A stretch of 64,000 bases of DNA from Nonomuraea glycinis. GTDB lineage: Bacteria; Actinomycetota; Actinomycetes; Streptosporangiales; Streptosporangiaceae. The stretch is taken from the NCBI RefSeq assembly GCF_014646515.1, contig NZ_BMNK01000002.1, forward strand, positions 269,988 through 333,987, written 5' to 3'. Under the pieces are notes generated by a model. That model was not told the origin of the DNA, did no database searches, and saw only the letters and a program-made list of their open reading frames with translations. A program made the position numbers and the translations under genes. Within the stretch, counting starts at the first letter, position 1. Each line of letters opens with the position of its first letter. This document shows positions 16,974-25,632 of this stretch, one piece after another.

Positions 16974-18263
16974 ATGCGGTCAGGAACCCTAGCCCGGCTC
17001 GCGGTGGCCGGACTGCTTCTCGCGGCCACCGCCGCGTGCGGCGGATCAGGCGGCGACGCCGCCGACGGCAAGGTCGAGCTCCGCTTCACCTGGTGGGGGT
17101 CGGACATCCGGCACCAGGCGACGCAGAAGGCGATCGAGGCCTTCCAGAAGGCCAACCCGAACATCGTCGTCAAGGGCGAGTACGGCGAGTGGAACGGCTA
17201 CTGGGACAAGCTGGCCACCACCGTCGCGGCCAACGACGCCCCGGACATCATCCAGATGGACGAGCGCTACCTGCGTGAGTACGCCGACCGAGGCGCCCTG
17301 CTGGACCTGAAGACCCAGAAGGACCTGCAGACGGCGGACTTCGAGCCGGCCTCCCTGGGCGCGGGCGATGTCGACGGCAAGCTGTACGGCCTGAACGCGG
17401 GCGTCAACGCCTACTCGATCCTGGCCAACCCCTCCCTGTTCGAGGCCGCGGGCGTGAAGATGCCCGACGACACCAAGTGGACGTGGGAGGAGTACGCCAA
17501 GATCGCCGCGCAGATCACCGAGAAGTCGTCCGGCGGCGTGTTCGGCTCCCAGGCGTACGGCAACGACGAGGCCGGCCTGTCGGTGTGGGCCAGGCAGCAT
17601 GGCGAGGCCCTCTACACCCCCGACGGCAAGCTCGGCGTGACCGCCCCCACCGTCACCTCGTGGTACCAGCAGCTGCTTGACCTGCAGAAGGCCAAGGCGC
17701 TGCCGAGCGCCGACGCGACCACGCAGGACATGATCGCGCCGCTCGACCAGTCGATGCTGGCCACCAACAAGGTCGCCATGGGCTACTGGTGGAGCAACCA
17801 GCTCAACGCGGTCAGCAAGGCCAGTGGCAAGGAGATGAAGCTGCTCCGCCTGCCGAGCGTGACCGGCAAGTCGACGGAGAACGGCAACTACTACAAGGGG
17901 TCGATGTTCTGGTCGGTGTCCTCGCGCAGCGAGCACCCGGCGGAGGCGGCGAAGTTCGTCAACTTCCTCGCCAACACCACCGAGGCCGGCGACATCATCC
18001 TGTCCGACCGCGGCGTGCAGCCCAACCTCAAGGTCCGGGCCGCGATCACCGACAAGCTGCCGCCCGCGGAGCAGGCCGCGCAGGCCTACATCGAGGACAT
18101 CGCCGACGAGCTCGGCACGGTGCCGACCGCCCCGCCGCCCGGTGGCGGTGGCGCGCAGAAGATCCTGCAGCGCTACACGCAGGACGTGCTGTTCGAGCGG
18201 CAGACCCCGGCGCAGGCCGCCGAGGGCTTCCTCAAGGAGCTCGGCTCGGAGATCGCCGGCTAG
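16974..18263 (+). CDS. Sugar ABC transporter substrate-binding lipoprotein
   Basis: 429 residues. Signal peptide with lipobox LAATAAC, then the mature family-1 extracellular solute-binding protein: LRFTWWGSDIRHQATQKAIE near the start, and the APDIIQMDERYLREY region. Anchored to the membrane outer face by Cys21. It is 22 bases behind the second permease gene with AAAGGA before the ATG. The unusual gene order (enzyme, permeases, then binding protein) differs from the second transporter in this window, where the binding protein comes first. Confidence 0.9.
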   Translation: MRSGTLARLAVAGLLLAATAACGGSGGDAADGKVELRFTWWGSDIRHQATQKAIEAFQKANPNIVVKGEYGEWNGYWDKLATTVAANDAPDIIQMDERYLREYADRGALLDLKTQKDLQTADFEPASLGAGDVDGKLYGLNAGVNAYSILANPSLFEAAGVKMPDDTKWTWEEYAKIAAQITEKSSGGVFGSQAYGNDEAGLSVWARQHGEALYTPDGKLGVTAPTVTSWYQQLLDLQKAKALPSADATTQDMIAPLDQSMLATNKVAMGYWWSNQLNAVSKASGKEMKLLRLPSVTGKSTENGNYYKGSMFWSVSSRSEHPAEAAKFVNFLANTTEAGDIILSDRGVQPNLKVRAAITDKLPPAEQAAQAYIEDIADELGTVPTAPPPGGGGAQKILQRYTQDVLFERQTPAQAAEGFLKELGSEIAG

Positions 18264-18267
18264 CAGC

Positions 18268-19362
18268 TCAGGAGGCGGGCGGCGCGGAGACCGAGGCGCG
18301 CACGATGAGCCGCGAGCGCAGGGTGTGCGTCTCGCGGCCGGGCTCCGCGCCCTCCAGCGTGTCGAGGAGCACCTGCGCCGCCTTCGCGCCGAGCTCGTGC
18401 ACGGGCTGGGCGATCATGGTCAGGGGCGGCTCCATGACCGCCGCCCACGCGCTGTCGTCGAACCCGATGAGCGCGATGTCACGCGGGTAGGACAGGCCCG
18501 CCGCCCGAAGGGCCCGCAGGGCTCCCGTCACCGCGTCGGTCTCGGTGCAGAACACCGCGGTGATCCGGTCGGGGATGGCGAGCATGCGGGCCACCTCCGC
18601 GGTGGCCCGCTCCTCGGTCTTGCGGCCGGCCATCACCAGCTCGGGGTCGAAGGGGATGCGCGCGTCGTCGAGCGCGTCGAGGTAGCCGCGCAGCCGCTCC
18701 CCGTCCGTCCACAGGTTGCGGGAGGCCTGCGCCAGCAGCTCGCGCCGGGTCGCGGGCGGCTTGGCCACCGGCGGCCCCCAGACGAACCCGATGCGCCGGT
18801 GACCGGCCGTGATGAGCATCTCCACCGCCTCGCGGGCGGCGTCCCGGTTGTCGATCACCACCGTGTCGAGGTCAAGCGCGGCCACCGCGCGGTCGACGAG
18901 CACCACGGGCACCCGGTCCATCGCCGCCTTGATGTGCGCGACCTCGCCCCGCCCGACGGCGGCCGAGGCGATGATGACGCCGTCGACGCGCTTGTCGATG
19001 AGCACGTTGGTGGCGGCGATCTCCTCTTCGAGGTTCTCGTACGTGCTCAGCACGATCGTGTCGAAGCCCCGGGCCCGGGAGGTGTCGCAGATGCCCCGTA
19101 CGACACCGGCGAAGAAGGGGTTGCCGATGTCGGCGACGATCACTCCGAGCGTGTGGCTCACTCCGGTGGACATGCTGCGGGCCAGCGCGTTCGCCCGGTA
19201 GCCGAGCTTCTCGGCGGCTGAGAGCACCCGCTCGCGCAGCTCGGGACTGACGTAGCCGTAACCACCGAGGGTGCGGGCCGCGGTGGCGCGCCCGACGCCG
19301 GCCTCGGCGGCCACTTCGGAGATCGTCGGCGGCCCCGGCGCCTGACTCCGGTCAGCTGGCAT
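18268..19362 (-). CDS. LacI-family transcriptional regulator
   Basis: 364 residues. N-terminal helix-turn-helix TISEVAAEAGVGRATAARTL followed by the hinge (LGYRANALARSMSTG) and a periplasmic-binding-protein-like effector domain (LGVIVADIGNPFFAGVVRGI, IALIGFDDSAWA). It lies 13 bases behind the PfkB kinase gene on the same strand, so it belongs to the divergent fructosamine-type operon. The palindromes TGATACCGGTATCA between the two divergent operons are the natural candidate targets; it may also read the AAGCGCTT site at 11631. Convergent with the binding-protein gene, only 4 bases apart. Confidence 0.9.
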   Translation of the reverse strand: MPADRSQAPGPPTISEVAAEAGVGRATAARTLGGYGYVSPELRERVLSAAEKLGYRANALARSMSTGVSHTLGVIVADIGNPFFAGVVRGICDTSRARGFDTIVLSTYENLEEEIAATNVLIDKRVDGVIIASAAVGRGEVAHIKAAMDRVPVVLVDRAVAALDLDTVVIDNRDAAREAVEMLITAGHRRIGFVWGPPVAKPPATRRELLAQASRNLWTDGERLRGYLDALDDARIPFDPELVMAGRKTEERATAEVARMLAIPDRITAVFCTETDAVTGALRALRAAGLSYPRDIALIGFDDSAWAAVMEPPLTMIAQPVHELGAKAAQVLLDTLEGAEPGRETHTLRSRLIVRASVSAPPAS

Positions 19363-19374
19363 GGATGGCGTCCC

Positions 19375-20265
19375 TCAATTCTCACGTTCGGAGGCTGGCC
19401 ACATGCTAGCCATGACAGGCCGCCCGTGGCCGAACGCGCCTTCGACGAGGCACTGCTCGTAGGCCGCCGCCGCGCCGTCGCGCAAGGCCCGCTCGATCAG
19501 GTGCCGCGCCGGAGCGCCGCCCCTGGTCCAGCCACCGCGTAGCAGCGAGACGGCGAACCCGGCGAGGAAGGCGTCGCCGCAGCCCATCGTGTCGACGGGG
19601 TCGCGCACCTGGCGGGCCGCGGCGCCGACCGTGACGCGGCCGTCGTGGGCGATCGCGCCGTGCACGCCGCGGGTGGCCAGCGCGAGCCGCGCGCCGCGCC
19701 GTACGACGTCGGCCAGCAGGGTGCGGGTGTCCGCCTCGGTGAGATGGGAGCAGGACATCAGCACCAGGTCGGCGTGCGGGCAGACGCGGTCGAGGTAGGA
19801 GGAGGTGCGGAACTCCTCCTCGCTGGACAGGTCGAAGCTCACCAGCGGGCCGAGCCCGGCCAGCCGCGGCAGCTCGCTCTCGCTGCGGGAGTAGACGCTG
19901 GAGTGCACCAGGTCGAAGGACGACACGTAGGCGAGCAACTCGCCGTCGAGCGCGAGCGGCTCGCGTACCGTGACACCGCCGCCGTTCCAGCCCAGGAAGA
20001 CGCGGTCGCCGTCGTCGACGCGCAGGTGCGAGACGCCGCTCTCGCCGGGCCGCACGACGCACCGGCCGACGGCGACGCCCTGGGCGGCGATGGACTCGCG
20101 CAGGAAGCCGCCCAGGTCGTCGTCGCCGAAGACGCCGAGGTAGGCGGCTTCGAGGCCGAGGCGGCGCGCGTAGACGGCCACGTTCACGCTGTTGCCACCC
20201 GGATAGTCGACGGCGCGGTCGACGAACCGGTCGACGATGTTGTCGCCGAAGCCGAGGACTCTCAT
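19375..20265 (-). CDS. PfkB-family sugar kinase, FrlD-like (fructoselysine 6-kinase type)
   Basis: 296 residues. PfkB fold with the N-terminal VLGFGDNIVDRFVDRAVDYP, the PGGNSVNVAVYARRLG motif and the C-terminal anion-hole motif DTMGCGDAFLAGF carrying the catalytic Asp. Short PfkB kinases of this length with GDN(I/C)VD at the N-terminus include FrlD, which phosphorylates fructoselysine at C6. The neighbours fit: a SIS protein upstream in the same operon and a FrlC-like epimerase in the divergent operon. Start at ATG 20265, with AGGAG six bases upstream, preferred over the adjacent GTG. The substrate is inferred from context. Confidence 0.75.
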   Translation of the reverse strand: MRVLGFGDNIVDRFVDRAVDYPGGNSVNVAVYARRLGLEAAYLGVFGDDDLGGFLRESIAAQGVAVGRCVVRPGESGVSHLRVDDGDRVFLGWNGGGVTVREPLALDGELLAYVSSFDLVHSSVYSRSESELPRLAGLGPLVSFDLSSEEEFRTSSYLDRVCPHADLVLMSCSHLTEADTRTLLADVVRRGARLALATRGVHGAIAHDGRVTVGAAARQVRDPVDTMGCGDAFLAGFAVSLLRGGWTRGGAPARHLIERALRDGAAAAYEQCLVEGAFGHGRPVMASMWPASEREN

Positions 20266-20332
20266 CACGATCTCCTGCGCAGATGGGGAGCCCGCCCGGG
20301 GCGGTCCTCCGGGCGGGGGCGGGGGCGATGGG

Positions 20333-21334
20333 TCAGTAGTCCATGACGCGGTAGTAGCGGCGCAGGTCGAGCGAGTGGTCGCGGACCCTCTCCAGGTGCT
20401 TGCTGACGCGGCTCATCACCACGTCGAGCACGAGCGGGGCGAGCAGGCCGCGGAAGCGCGGGCTGATCCCTTCGAGGGGATAGTCGCGCGTGTCGAAGAC
20501 GGTGACGTCCTTGGAGACGCGGCGGGCGAAGGACTCCGCGCGGTCGGTGAGGGGACGGGTCTCGTCCTCACCCTGGAAGATGATCACGCTGGTGTCCTCT
20601 TGGAGCAGCTCCAGTGAGCCGTGGAAGAACTCGGCGCTGTGCACCCTGGTGGTGCGCAGCCACTGCATCTCCTCGAGGATGCACATCGAGTAGAGGTAGG
20701 TGAACCCCCACAGGTTCCCGCCGCCGATGAGGAAGTGGTAGTCGGTGTCCCGGTGCGCTTCTGCGAAGGCGGCGGCCACCGGCTCGGCCTGCCCGGCCAC
20801 CTCGACGAGGATGCGGGGGAGGTCCGTGAGCTCGGCGGCGAACTCCTCGTAGCCGTCCCACTCGCCCCTGCGTGACAGCAGCCTGCCCATGAACAGCAGC
20901 AGTTGCGTGTCGAACGGCCAGGTCTTCGGCTCGGAGACGAGTGCGACGTCGACCTTCTGGGCGATCGGCGAGTCGGGGTAGCCGGTGAAGCCGATCGTGT
21001 AGGCGCCCTTGGACCTGCAGAACTCGATGGCCCGGATGCTGTCGTCGGTCGTGCCCGAGACGGAGGTGAAGACCACCACGGTGCGCTCCCCGAGGGACGC
21101 GTCACCCGACGCGATCAGCTCCGCCGCGATGGCGGCCCGCACGGCGAGGGTCGAGTCGCGCCGGGCGAGGTGCTCGTACGGCCACATCTGGGCGTAAGTG
21201 CCGCCGGCGCCCACCAGCAGGAGGTTGTCGAAGCCCTCGCCCACGAGTCGATCGACGAGTTCCTCGATCTGCGGGCGCAGGGCCACCGCGCTGGCCATCT
21301 GCTTGAGGAATTCCGGCTCGTTGAATCCGAGCAT
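20333..21334 (-). CDS. SIS-domain protein, FrlB-like (fructosamine 6-phosphate deglycase type)
   Basis: 333 residues, two SIS domains (LLVGAGGTYAQMWPYEHLA; TVVVFTSVSGTTDDSIRAIE; then HFLIGGGNLWGFTYLYSMC). It is GlmS-isomerase-like without a glutaminase domain. In Amadori-product pathways, FrlB splits fructosamine 6-phosphate to glucose 6-phosphate and the free amine. Length and two-domain layout agree. It is the first gene of the leftward operon, with AAAGGA before the ATG, and lies opposite the binding-protein gene across a palindrome-bearing spacer. A related role such as sugar-amine phosphate isomerisation cannot be excluded. Confidence 0.75.
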   Translation of the reverse strand: MLGFNEPEFLKQMASAVALRPQIEELVDRLVGEGFDNLLLVGAGGTYAQMWPYEHLARRDSTLAVRAAIAAELIASGDASLGERTVVVFTSVSGTTDDSIRAIEFCRSKGAYTIGFTGYPDSPIAQKVDVALVSEPKTWPFDTQLLLFMGRLLSRRGEWDGYEEFAAELTDLPRILVEVAGQAEPVAAAFAEAHRDTDYHFLIGGGNLWGFTYLYSMCILEEMQWLRTTRVHSAEFFHGSLELLQEDTSVIIFQGEDETRPLTDRAESFARRVSKDVTVFDTRDYPLEGISPRFRGLLAPLVLDVVMSRVSKHLERVRDHSLDLRRYYRVMDY

Positions 21335-21383
21335 GTCCGCGTCCTTTCACCGAATGCTTGCGGCCGGTGCCGCTTCCGCGACC

Positions 21384-21397
21384 TGATACCGGTATCA
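21384..21397. promoter_or_regulatory. Palindromic operator 1 in the divergent spacer
   Basis: TGATACCGGTATCA is a perfect 14-bp palindrome with a central CG, typical of LacI-family operators, 50 bases upstream of the FrlB-like start. The LacI-type gene in the same operon is the likely reader. Confidence 0.65.
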
Positions 21398-21490
21398 CGC
21401 GGAGGTCACGCTGGCACAGCCAGCAGGCCCGCGTCAACACGGCACCTCTTTCTAACGGCTCTGAGCTGCAAGATTGCCGATCCGGTGAAG

Positions 21491-21514
21491 GGTCAAGAAA
21501 ATAAGATCTTGACC
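21491..21514. promoter_or_regulatory. Inverted repeat in the divergent promoter region
   Basis: GGTCAAGA and TCTTGACC form perfect 8-bp arms around an 8-base AT-rich spacer. Each arm also contains a TTGACC, so the two arms could be outward-facing -35 elements of the divergent promoters, or a separate operator. Confidence 0.5.
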
Positions 21515-21521
21515 ATGGGGG

Positions 21522-21535
21522 TGGTACCGGTATCA
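21522..21535. promoter_or_regulatory. Palindromic operator 2 in the divergent spacer
   Basis: TGGTACCGGTATCA differs from operator 1 at a single position. The centre-to-centre distance of 138 bp would allow DNA looping between the two sites. It lies about 100 bases before the binding-protein gene. Confidence 0.6.
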
Positions 21536-21636
21536 GAACATCTGTACAGTCGGCCCACACCAGAGACACCCCTACGGCGGATCTGAGGTGCCACAGCACC
21601 GGCGGTCCCCTTTCCTCTGTGAGAAAGGAAGCCCCC

Positions 21637-22956
21637 ATGCGCTCTCGCGCACTGACGACGTTCGCGGCACTCGCCGGGACCTCGGTGCTCGCCCTGGCCG
21701 GCTGCGGCGGCGGGACGGCGTCGGCCCCGGCGGCCGACATCGCGGCCCAGCCCGAGTTCTCCGGAACGCTGAGCATCCTCACCAAGTTCGCGGGCGAGCC
21801 CCTCGACCCCTACTTCGAGAACCTGGCCGCCGAATACCGGAAGGCGCACCCCGAGGTGCGGATCGAGCTCATCCAGGAGACCGACCAGAGCATCAAGGAC
21901 AAGCTCAAGACCCTGACCGCCTCGAACGCCCTGCCCGACATCTACTTCACCTGGACCGGCAACTGGGCGGAGAACTACGTCCGCGGCGGACGCGCGGCCG
22001 ACCTCAGCAAGGTGATCGGCCCGGACACCGAGTGGGGCCGCACCTTCGGCAAGGCATCGCTCGACGCCTTCTCCTTCGACGGCAAGTACTACGGGATCCC
22101 GCTCTACAACAACGGCAAGTTCATGGGCTACAACAAGGCCGCGTTCGCCAAGGCCGGCGTCAAGGTGCCCGCCACCTTCGACGAGCTCGTCCGCAGCTGC
22201 CCCACCCTGCGCGAGGCGGGCTACGAGCCCATCGCCTTCGGCAACAAGGACGGCTGGCCCGCCCTGCACTACCTGCAGCAGCTCTTCGCCTACAACGTGC
22301 CTGCCACGACCTTGCGGGCCGACTTCGACCCCGCGACCGCCAAGCTCGACGACCCCGGATACCTCACCGCGCTCAAGCAGTTCAAGACCGTGGTCACCGA
22401 GTGCACCGACACGGGCACCGGCACCAACGGAGTCCTCTACACCTCGGCGCAGGAGGCGTTCTCGAGCGGCAAGGCGGCCATGTACTACCAGGAGATCCTG
22501 GAGTTCGACAACGCCACCGCGGGCAAGGGGCTCACTCCCGAGAACTTCGGCATCTTCCCGCTGCCCGTCCCCGCAGCCGCCGCCGGCGACCCCAAGGCGC
22601 TCGAAGGATCGCCCGAGGGCTACCTGGTCAACGCCAAGTCGCCGCGGGCCGCGCTCGCCATCGACTTCATGAAGTTCGCCACGAACGCCGAGAACGCCAA
22701 GACGCTCTCCGCGCCCCCGTACGGCCAGCCCAGCACGGTCGTCGGCGCCGTCACGCCCGAGACCTCCAGCAAGGCCGTGTACGAGGGCATCGAGCTCGTC
22801 AACAAGGCCTCCAACCTGGCCATCTGGCTCGACACCGTGACAGTGCCCGAAGTCGCCGACGCGTGGCTGGCCGGCGGCGAGGCCCTCATCACCGGTGGCA
22901 TGACGCCCGAGAAGGTGCTCGAAAGCGTGCGCCGGGCGTCCGCGTCGGCCAAGTAG
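21637..22956 (+). CDS. Sugar/fructosamine ABC transporter substrate-binding lipoprotein
   Basis: 439 residues from ATG 21637 (AAAGGA nine bases upstream; an in-frame GTG at 21619 has none). Lipobox LALAGC, mature protein a family-1 solute-binding protein (FSGTLSILTKFAGEPLDPYF; IELIQETDQSIKDKLKTLTA). It opens the rightward operon opposite the FrlB-like gene. Its partners downstream are two permeases and an epimerase, so its ligand is probably the sugar-amine or related compound processed by the locus. Confidence 0.9.
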   Translation: MRSRALTTFAALAGTSVLALAGCGGGTASAPAADIAAQPEFSGTLSILTKFAGEPLDPYFENLAAEYRKAHPEVRIELIQETDQSIKDKLKTLTASNALPDIYFTWTGNWAENYVRGGRAADLSKVIGPDTEWGRTFGKASLDAFSFDGKYYGIPLYNNGKFMGYNKAAFAKAGVKVPATFDELVRSCPTLREAGYEPIAFGNKDGWPALHYLQQLFAYNVPATTLRADFDPATAKLDDPGYLTALKQFKTVVTECTDTGTGTNGVLYTSAQEAFSSGKAAMYYQEILEFDNATAGKGLTPENFGIFPLPVPAAAAGDPKALEGSPEGYLVNAKSPRAALAIDFMKFATNAENAKTLSAPPYGQPSTVVGAVTPETSSKAVYEGIELVNKASNLAIWLDTVTVPEVADAWLAGGEALITGGMTPEKVLESVRRASASAK

Positions 22957-22966
22957 GAGGCGAGCC

Positions 22967-23854
22967 GTGCGCGCCATCGTCGCGAGATCGCTCGGGCTCG
23001 CGTGGGTCGTTCCCGCCCTCGCGCTCGTCGGGGTGTTCGTCTACCTGCCGCTCGTGCAGAACTTCGGGTTCAGCACCCTCGAATGGGACATCTACAGCGG
23101 CAGCCAGGAGTACATCGGGTTCGACAACTACGCCAAGCTCCTCGACGACCCGGTCTTCTGGTCGTCCCTCGGCAACAACCTGCTGTACGCGGTGATCTCG
23201 ATCGCCTTCCAAGTGTTCGGCGCGCTCCTGCTCGCCGCGCTGATCGAGAGCATCCGTGGCGAAGGGTGGCGGCGCAGCCTCCGGGTGATCTACTTCATCC
23301 CCTCGGCGATCTCGCTGACCGTCGCGGGACTGCTGTTCTACTTCCTGTACGAGCCCAACCTCGGCCCGATCAACCACCTGCTCGAAGCGGCGGGGCTCGG
23401 CCAGTTCGCGGCGGCATGGCTCGGCCAGGAGGGCACCGCGATGCCGGCGATCATCGCGATGAGCCAGTGGCAGGGCTTCGGCTACTCGACGCTGCTGTTC
23501 GCCGTCGCGATCCAGCGCATCCCTTCGGAGATCTACGGGGCGGCGGCCATCGACGGCGTCGGGCCGGTCGGCCGGTTCGTGCACGTGACGGTCCCCCTGG
23601 TGAGGGAGATGACCGGGCTGATGGCGATCGTCACGGTCTCGGGCTCTTTCCAGGTGTTCAACGAGGTCATGGTGATGACCGGCGGCGGGCCCAACAACTC
23701 CACGCAGGTGCTGGGGACATGGCTGTACCGCAGCGGGTTCGTCCGCAACGACTTCGGTTACGCCGCCGCGATCGCGACGGTGCTGTTCGTGATCACGCTC
23801 GGCGTCGCCATGGCGCAGCTGTGGGTCACCCGCAGGAGAAGGGTGGAATGGTGA
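22967..23854 (+). CDS. CUT1-type ABC transporter permease 1 of the fructosamine-type locus
   Basis: 295 residues, GTG start ten bases after the binding-protein gene. Six membrane segments (LAWVVPALALVGVFVYLPLV at the start). The EAA loop is seen as IYGAAAIDGVGPVGRFVHVT. It overlaps the next permease by 7 bases. MalF-type partner; no ATPase is encoded here. Confidence 0.9.
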   Translation: MRAIVARSLGLAWVVPALALVGVFVYLPLVQNFGFSTLEWDIYSGSQEYIGFDNYAKLLDDPVFWSSLGNNLLYAVISIAFQVFGALLLAALIESIRGEGWRRSLRVIYFIPSAISLTVAGLLFYFLYEPNLGPINHLLEAAGLGQFAAAWLGQEGTAMPAIIAMSQWQGFGYSTLLFAVAIQRIPSEIYGAAAIDGVGPVGRFVHVTVPLVREMTGLMAIVTVSGSFQVFNEVMVMTGGGPNNSTQVLGTWLYRSGFVRNDFGYAAAIATVLFVITLGVAMAQLWVTRRRRVEW

Positions 23855-24684
23855 GTCGCCTGAGCTTCATGGGCGTGATCGCGCGCGTGTTCATGTGGGC
23901 CTTCCTCCTCGGGCTCGTGGTGGTCGTCGTCTATCCACTGCTGTGGATGGTGCTCAACGGGTTCAAGACCAACGCCGAGCTCTTCAGCGACCCCTTCGCA
24001 CTGCCGGTCGACTGGAGTTTCGACAACTATCGGAAGGCGTGGAACCGGGGAGTCGGCGACTACCTCACCACCAGTGTGCTCGTCACGGCGACCTCCACCG
24101 TGGCCACCGTGTTCGTCAGCGCCTGGGCCGCCTACGGCCTCACCAGGGTGGACATTCCGCTCAACAAGGCGATCACGGCGCTGATCCTCGGCGGGCTCAT
24201 GCTGGCGCCCACCGTCGCGCTCGTGCCGCTGGTGAAGATGTTCCAGGCCATGGGGCTGTACAACAGCTTCTGGGCGCTGCTCATCCTCTATACGGCGTTC
24301 CGGATCCCGTTCACCACCTTCCTCATCCGCGCCTACATGATCGACCTGCCGCGCGAGGTGGACGAGGCCGCGGAGGTGGACGGGGCCGGCCGCTGGACGG
24401 CGTTCTGGCGGATCATCCTGCCGATGTGCAAGCCGATCATCACCTCGACGGTGCTGCTGCAGATCCTCTTCACCTGGAACGAGTACCTCTTCGCGATGGT
24501 GTTCACCAGCGGCAGCGGGGTGCAGACGCTTCCGGTCGGCCTGACGAGCCTGATGAGCAAGCACGGCACCGAGTTCCCGGTCGTCTTCGCCGGGATGGTG
24601 ATCGCGGCCGTGCCGGTGGTGCTGCTGTTCGTCTTCGGCCAGCGCTATATCGTCAAGGGCCTCGCTGATGGAATCGGCAAATGA
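23848..24684 (+). CDS. CUT1-type ABC transporter permease 2 of the fructosamine-type locus
   Basis: 278 residues from ATG 23848, which lies inside the end of the first permease gene. Six membrane segments; EAA motif EVDEAAEVDGAGRWTAFWRI. MalG-type partner ending in FGQRYIVKGLADGIGK, the typical C-terminus that contacts the shared ATPase. A longer open frame extending upstream from 23002 is only the alternative frame of permease 1 and lacks membrane segments. Confidence 0.9.
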   Translation: MVSRLSFMGVIARVFMWAFLLGLVVVVVYPLLWMVLNGFKTNAELFSDPFALPVDWSFDNYRKAWNRGVGDYLTTSVLVTATSTVATVFVSAWAAYGLTRVDIPLNKAITALILGGLMLAPTVALVPLVKMFQAMGLYNSFWALLILYTAFRIPFTTFLIRAYMIDLPREVDEAAEVDGAGRWTAFWRIILPMCKPIITSTVLLQILFTWNEYLFAMVFTSGSGVQTLPVGLTSLMSKHGTEFPVVFAGMVIAAVPVVLLFVFGQRYIVKGLADGIGK

Positions 24685-24721
24685 GCACCGCCGACGGAAT
24701 CGGCGGATGACAGGAGTTCTC

Positions 24722-25552
24722 ATGGACCTTCAGCGGATCACCGCCGCCAACTTCGCCTACCAGCACCTTCCGTTCGAGCGCTTCCTCGACGACGCGGCCG
24801 GCCTGGGCCGGGAACACGTGGAGCTGTGGGGCATCGCGCCGCACTTCCACATCCCGCAGGTGAGCGACGCCGAGGCGCGGGCCGTCCGCCGCCGGATGGA
24901 GTCACGCGGCCTCCGGGTGCGCTGTCTCACCCCCGAGCAGGTGATGTATCCGGTGAACGTGGCCTCGCCCGTCACCTGGCTGCGCGCGGGCAGCATCGCC
25001 ATGTTCCGGCGCGCGGCCGAGCTCTGCGCGGAACTGGGGGCGGAGCTGCTCCTGCTGACCCCGGGCCGCGGGTTCGAGTGCGAGCCGGTGGAGGCGGCCT
25101 GGCGCCGCTCGGTGGACGCCGTCGGCGAGATCGCCGGCTACGCGGACACCCTCGGCGTCACCTGCGTGCTCGAACCGCTGCAGCGCGTGGAGTCCAATCT
25201 GGTGAACGACTCCCGTACGCTCGCGACGATGATCGACGAGGTGGGCGTGGCGAACCTGGGCGCCGTGCTCGACACCGTGGGCATGGCCGTGGCGGGCGAG
25301 GGCGTGGACGACTACTTCGACGCGCTCGGCGACCGCGTCCGCCACGTGCATCTGATCGACGGCCGTCCCGCCGGGCACCTGGCCTGGGGCGACGGCGAGC
25401 TGCCGTTGGCCGGCTACCTTGCCGCGCTGGACCGCAGGGGATACGCCGGTCACCTGACCTTCGAGCTCTTCGGCGACGGCCACTACGCTCTGGACCCCCG
25501 CGCGGCGGTGGAGCGCTGCCTGGCGGCGGTGCGGGCGGCACTCCCGGCCTGA
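24722..25552 (+). CDS. Sugar isomerase/epimerase of TIM-barrel AP-endonuclease family 2, FrlC-like
   Basis: 276 residues, ATG with AGGAG upstream. It follows the pattern of FrlC (fructoselysine 3-epimerase) closely as I recall it: LPFERFLDDAAGLGREHVEL near residue 16 against the FrlC LPIEHAF segment, YPVNV against YPYNM, EPLQRVESNLVND against EPLTPYESNVV, and the RVRHVHLIDG metal-ligand stretch followed by GELPLAGYL. Metal ligands expected for the family (Glu of LEPLQ, Asp of AVLDTVGM, His of HVHLID, Glu of TFELFGDG) are all visible. Last gene of the rightward operon. Confidence 0.8.
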   Translation: MDLQRITAANFAYQHLPFERFLDDAAGLGREHVELWGIAPHFHIPQVSDAEARAVRRRMESRGLRVRCLTPEQVMYPVNVASPVTWLRAGSIAMFRRAAELCAELGAELLLLTPGRGFECEPVEAAWRRSVDAVGEIAGYADTLGVTCVLEPLQRVESNLVNDSRTLATMIDEVGVANLGAVLDTVGMAVAGEGVDDYFDALGDRVRHVHLIDGRPAGHLAWGDGELPLAGYLAALDRRGYAGHLTFELFGDGHYALDPRAAVERCLAAVRAALPA

Positions 25553-25632
25553 GGTCGTACGCCGGTCATCCGGAGGAACAGCGCACCGTCGCCGGGCCGG
25601 TGCAACGCTCCCAGCCGGCCGCGTGACACCCG

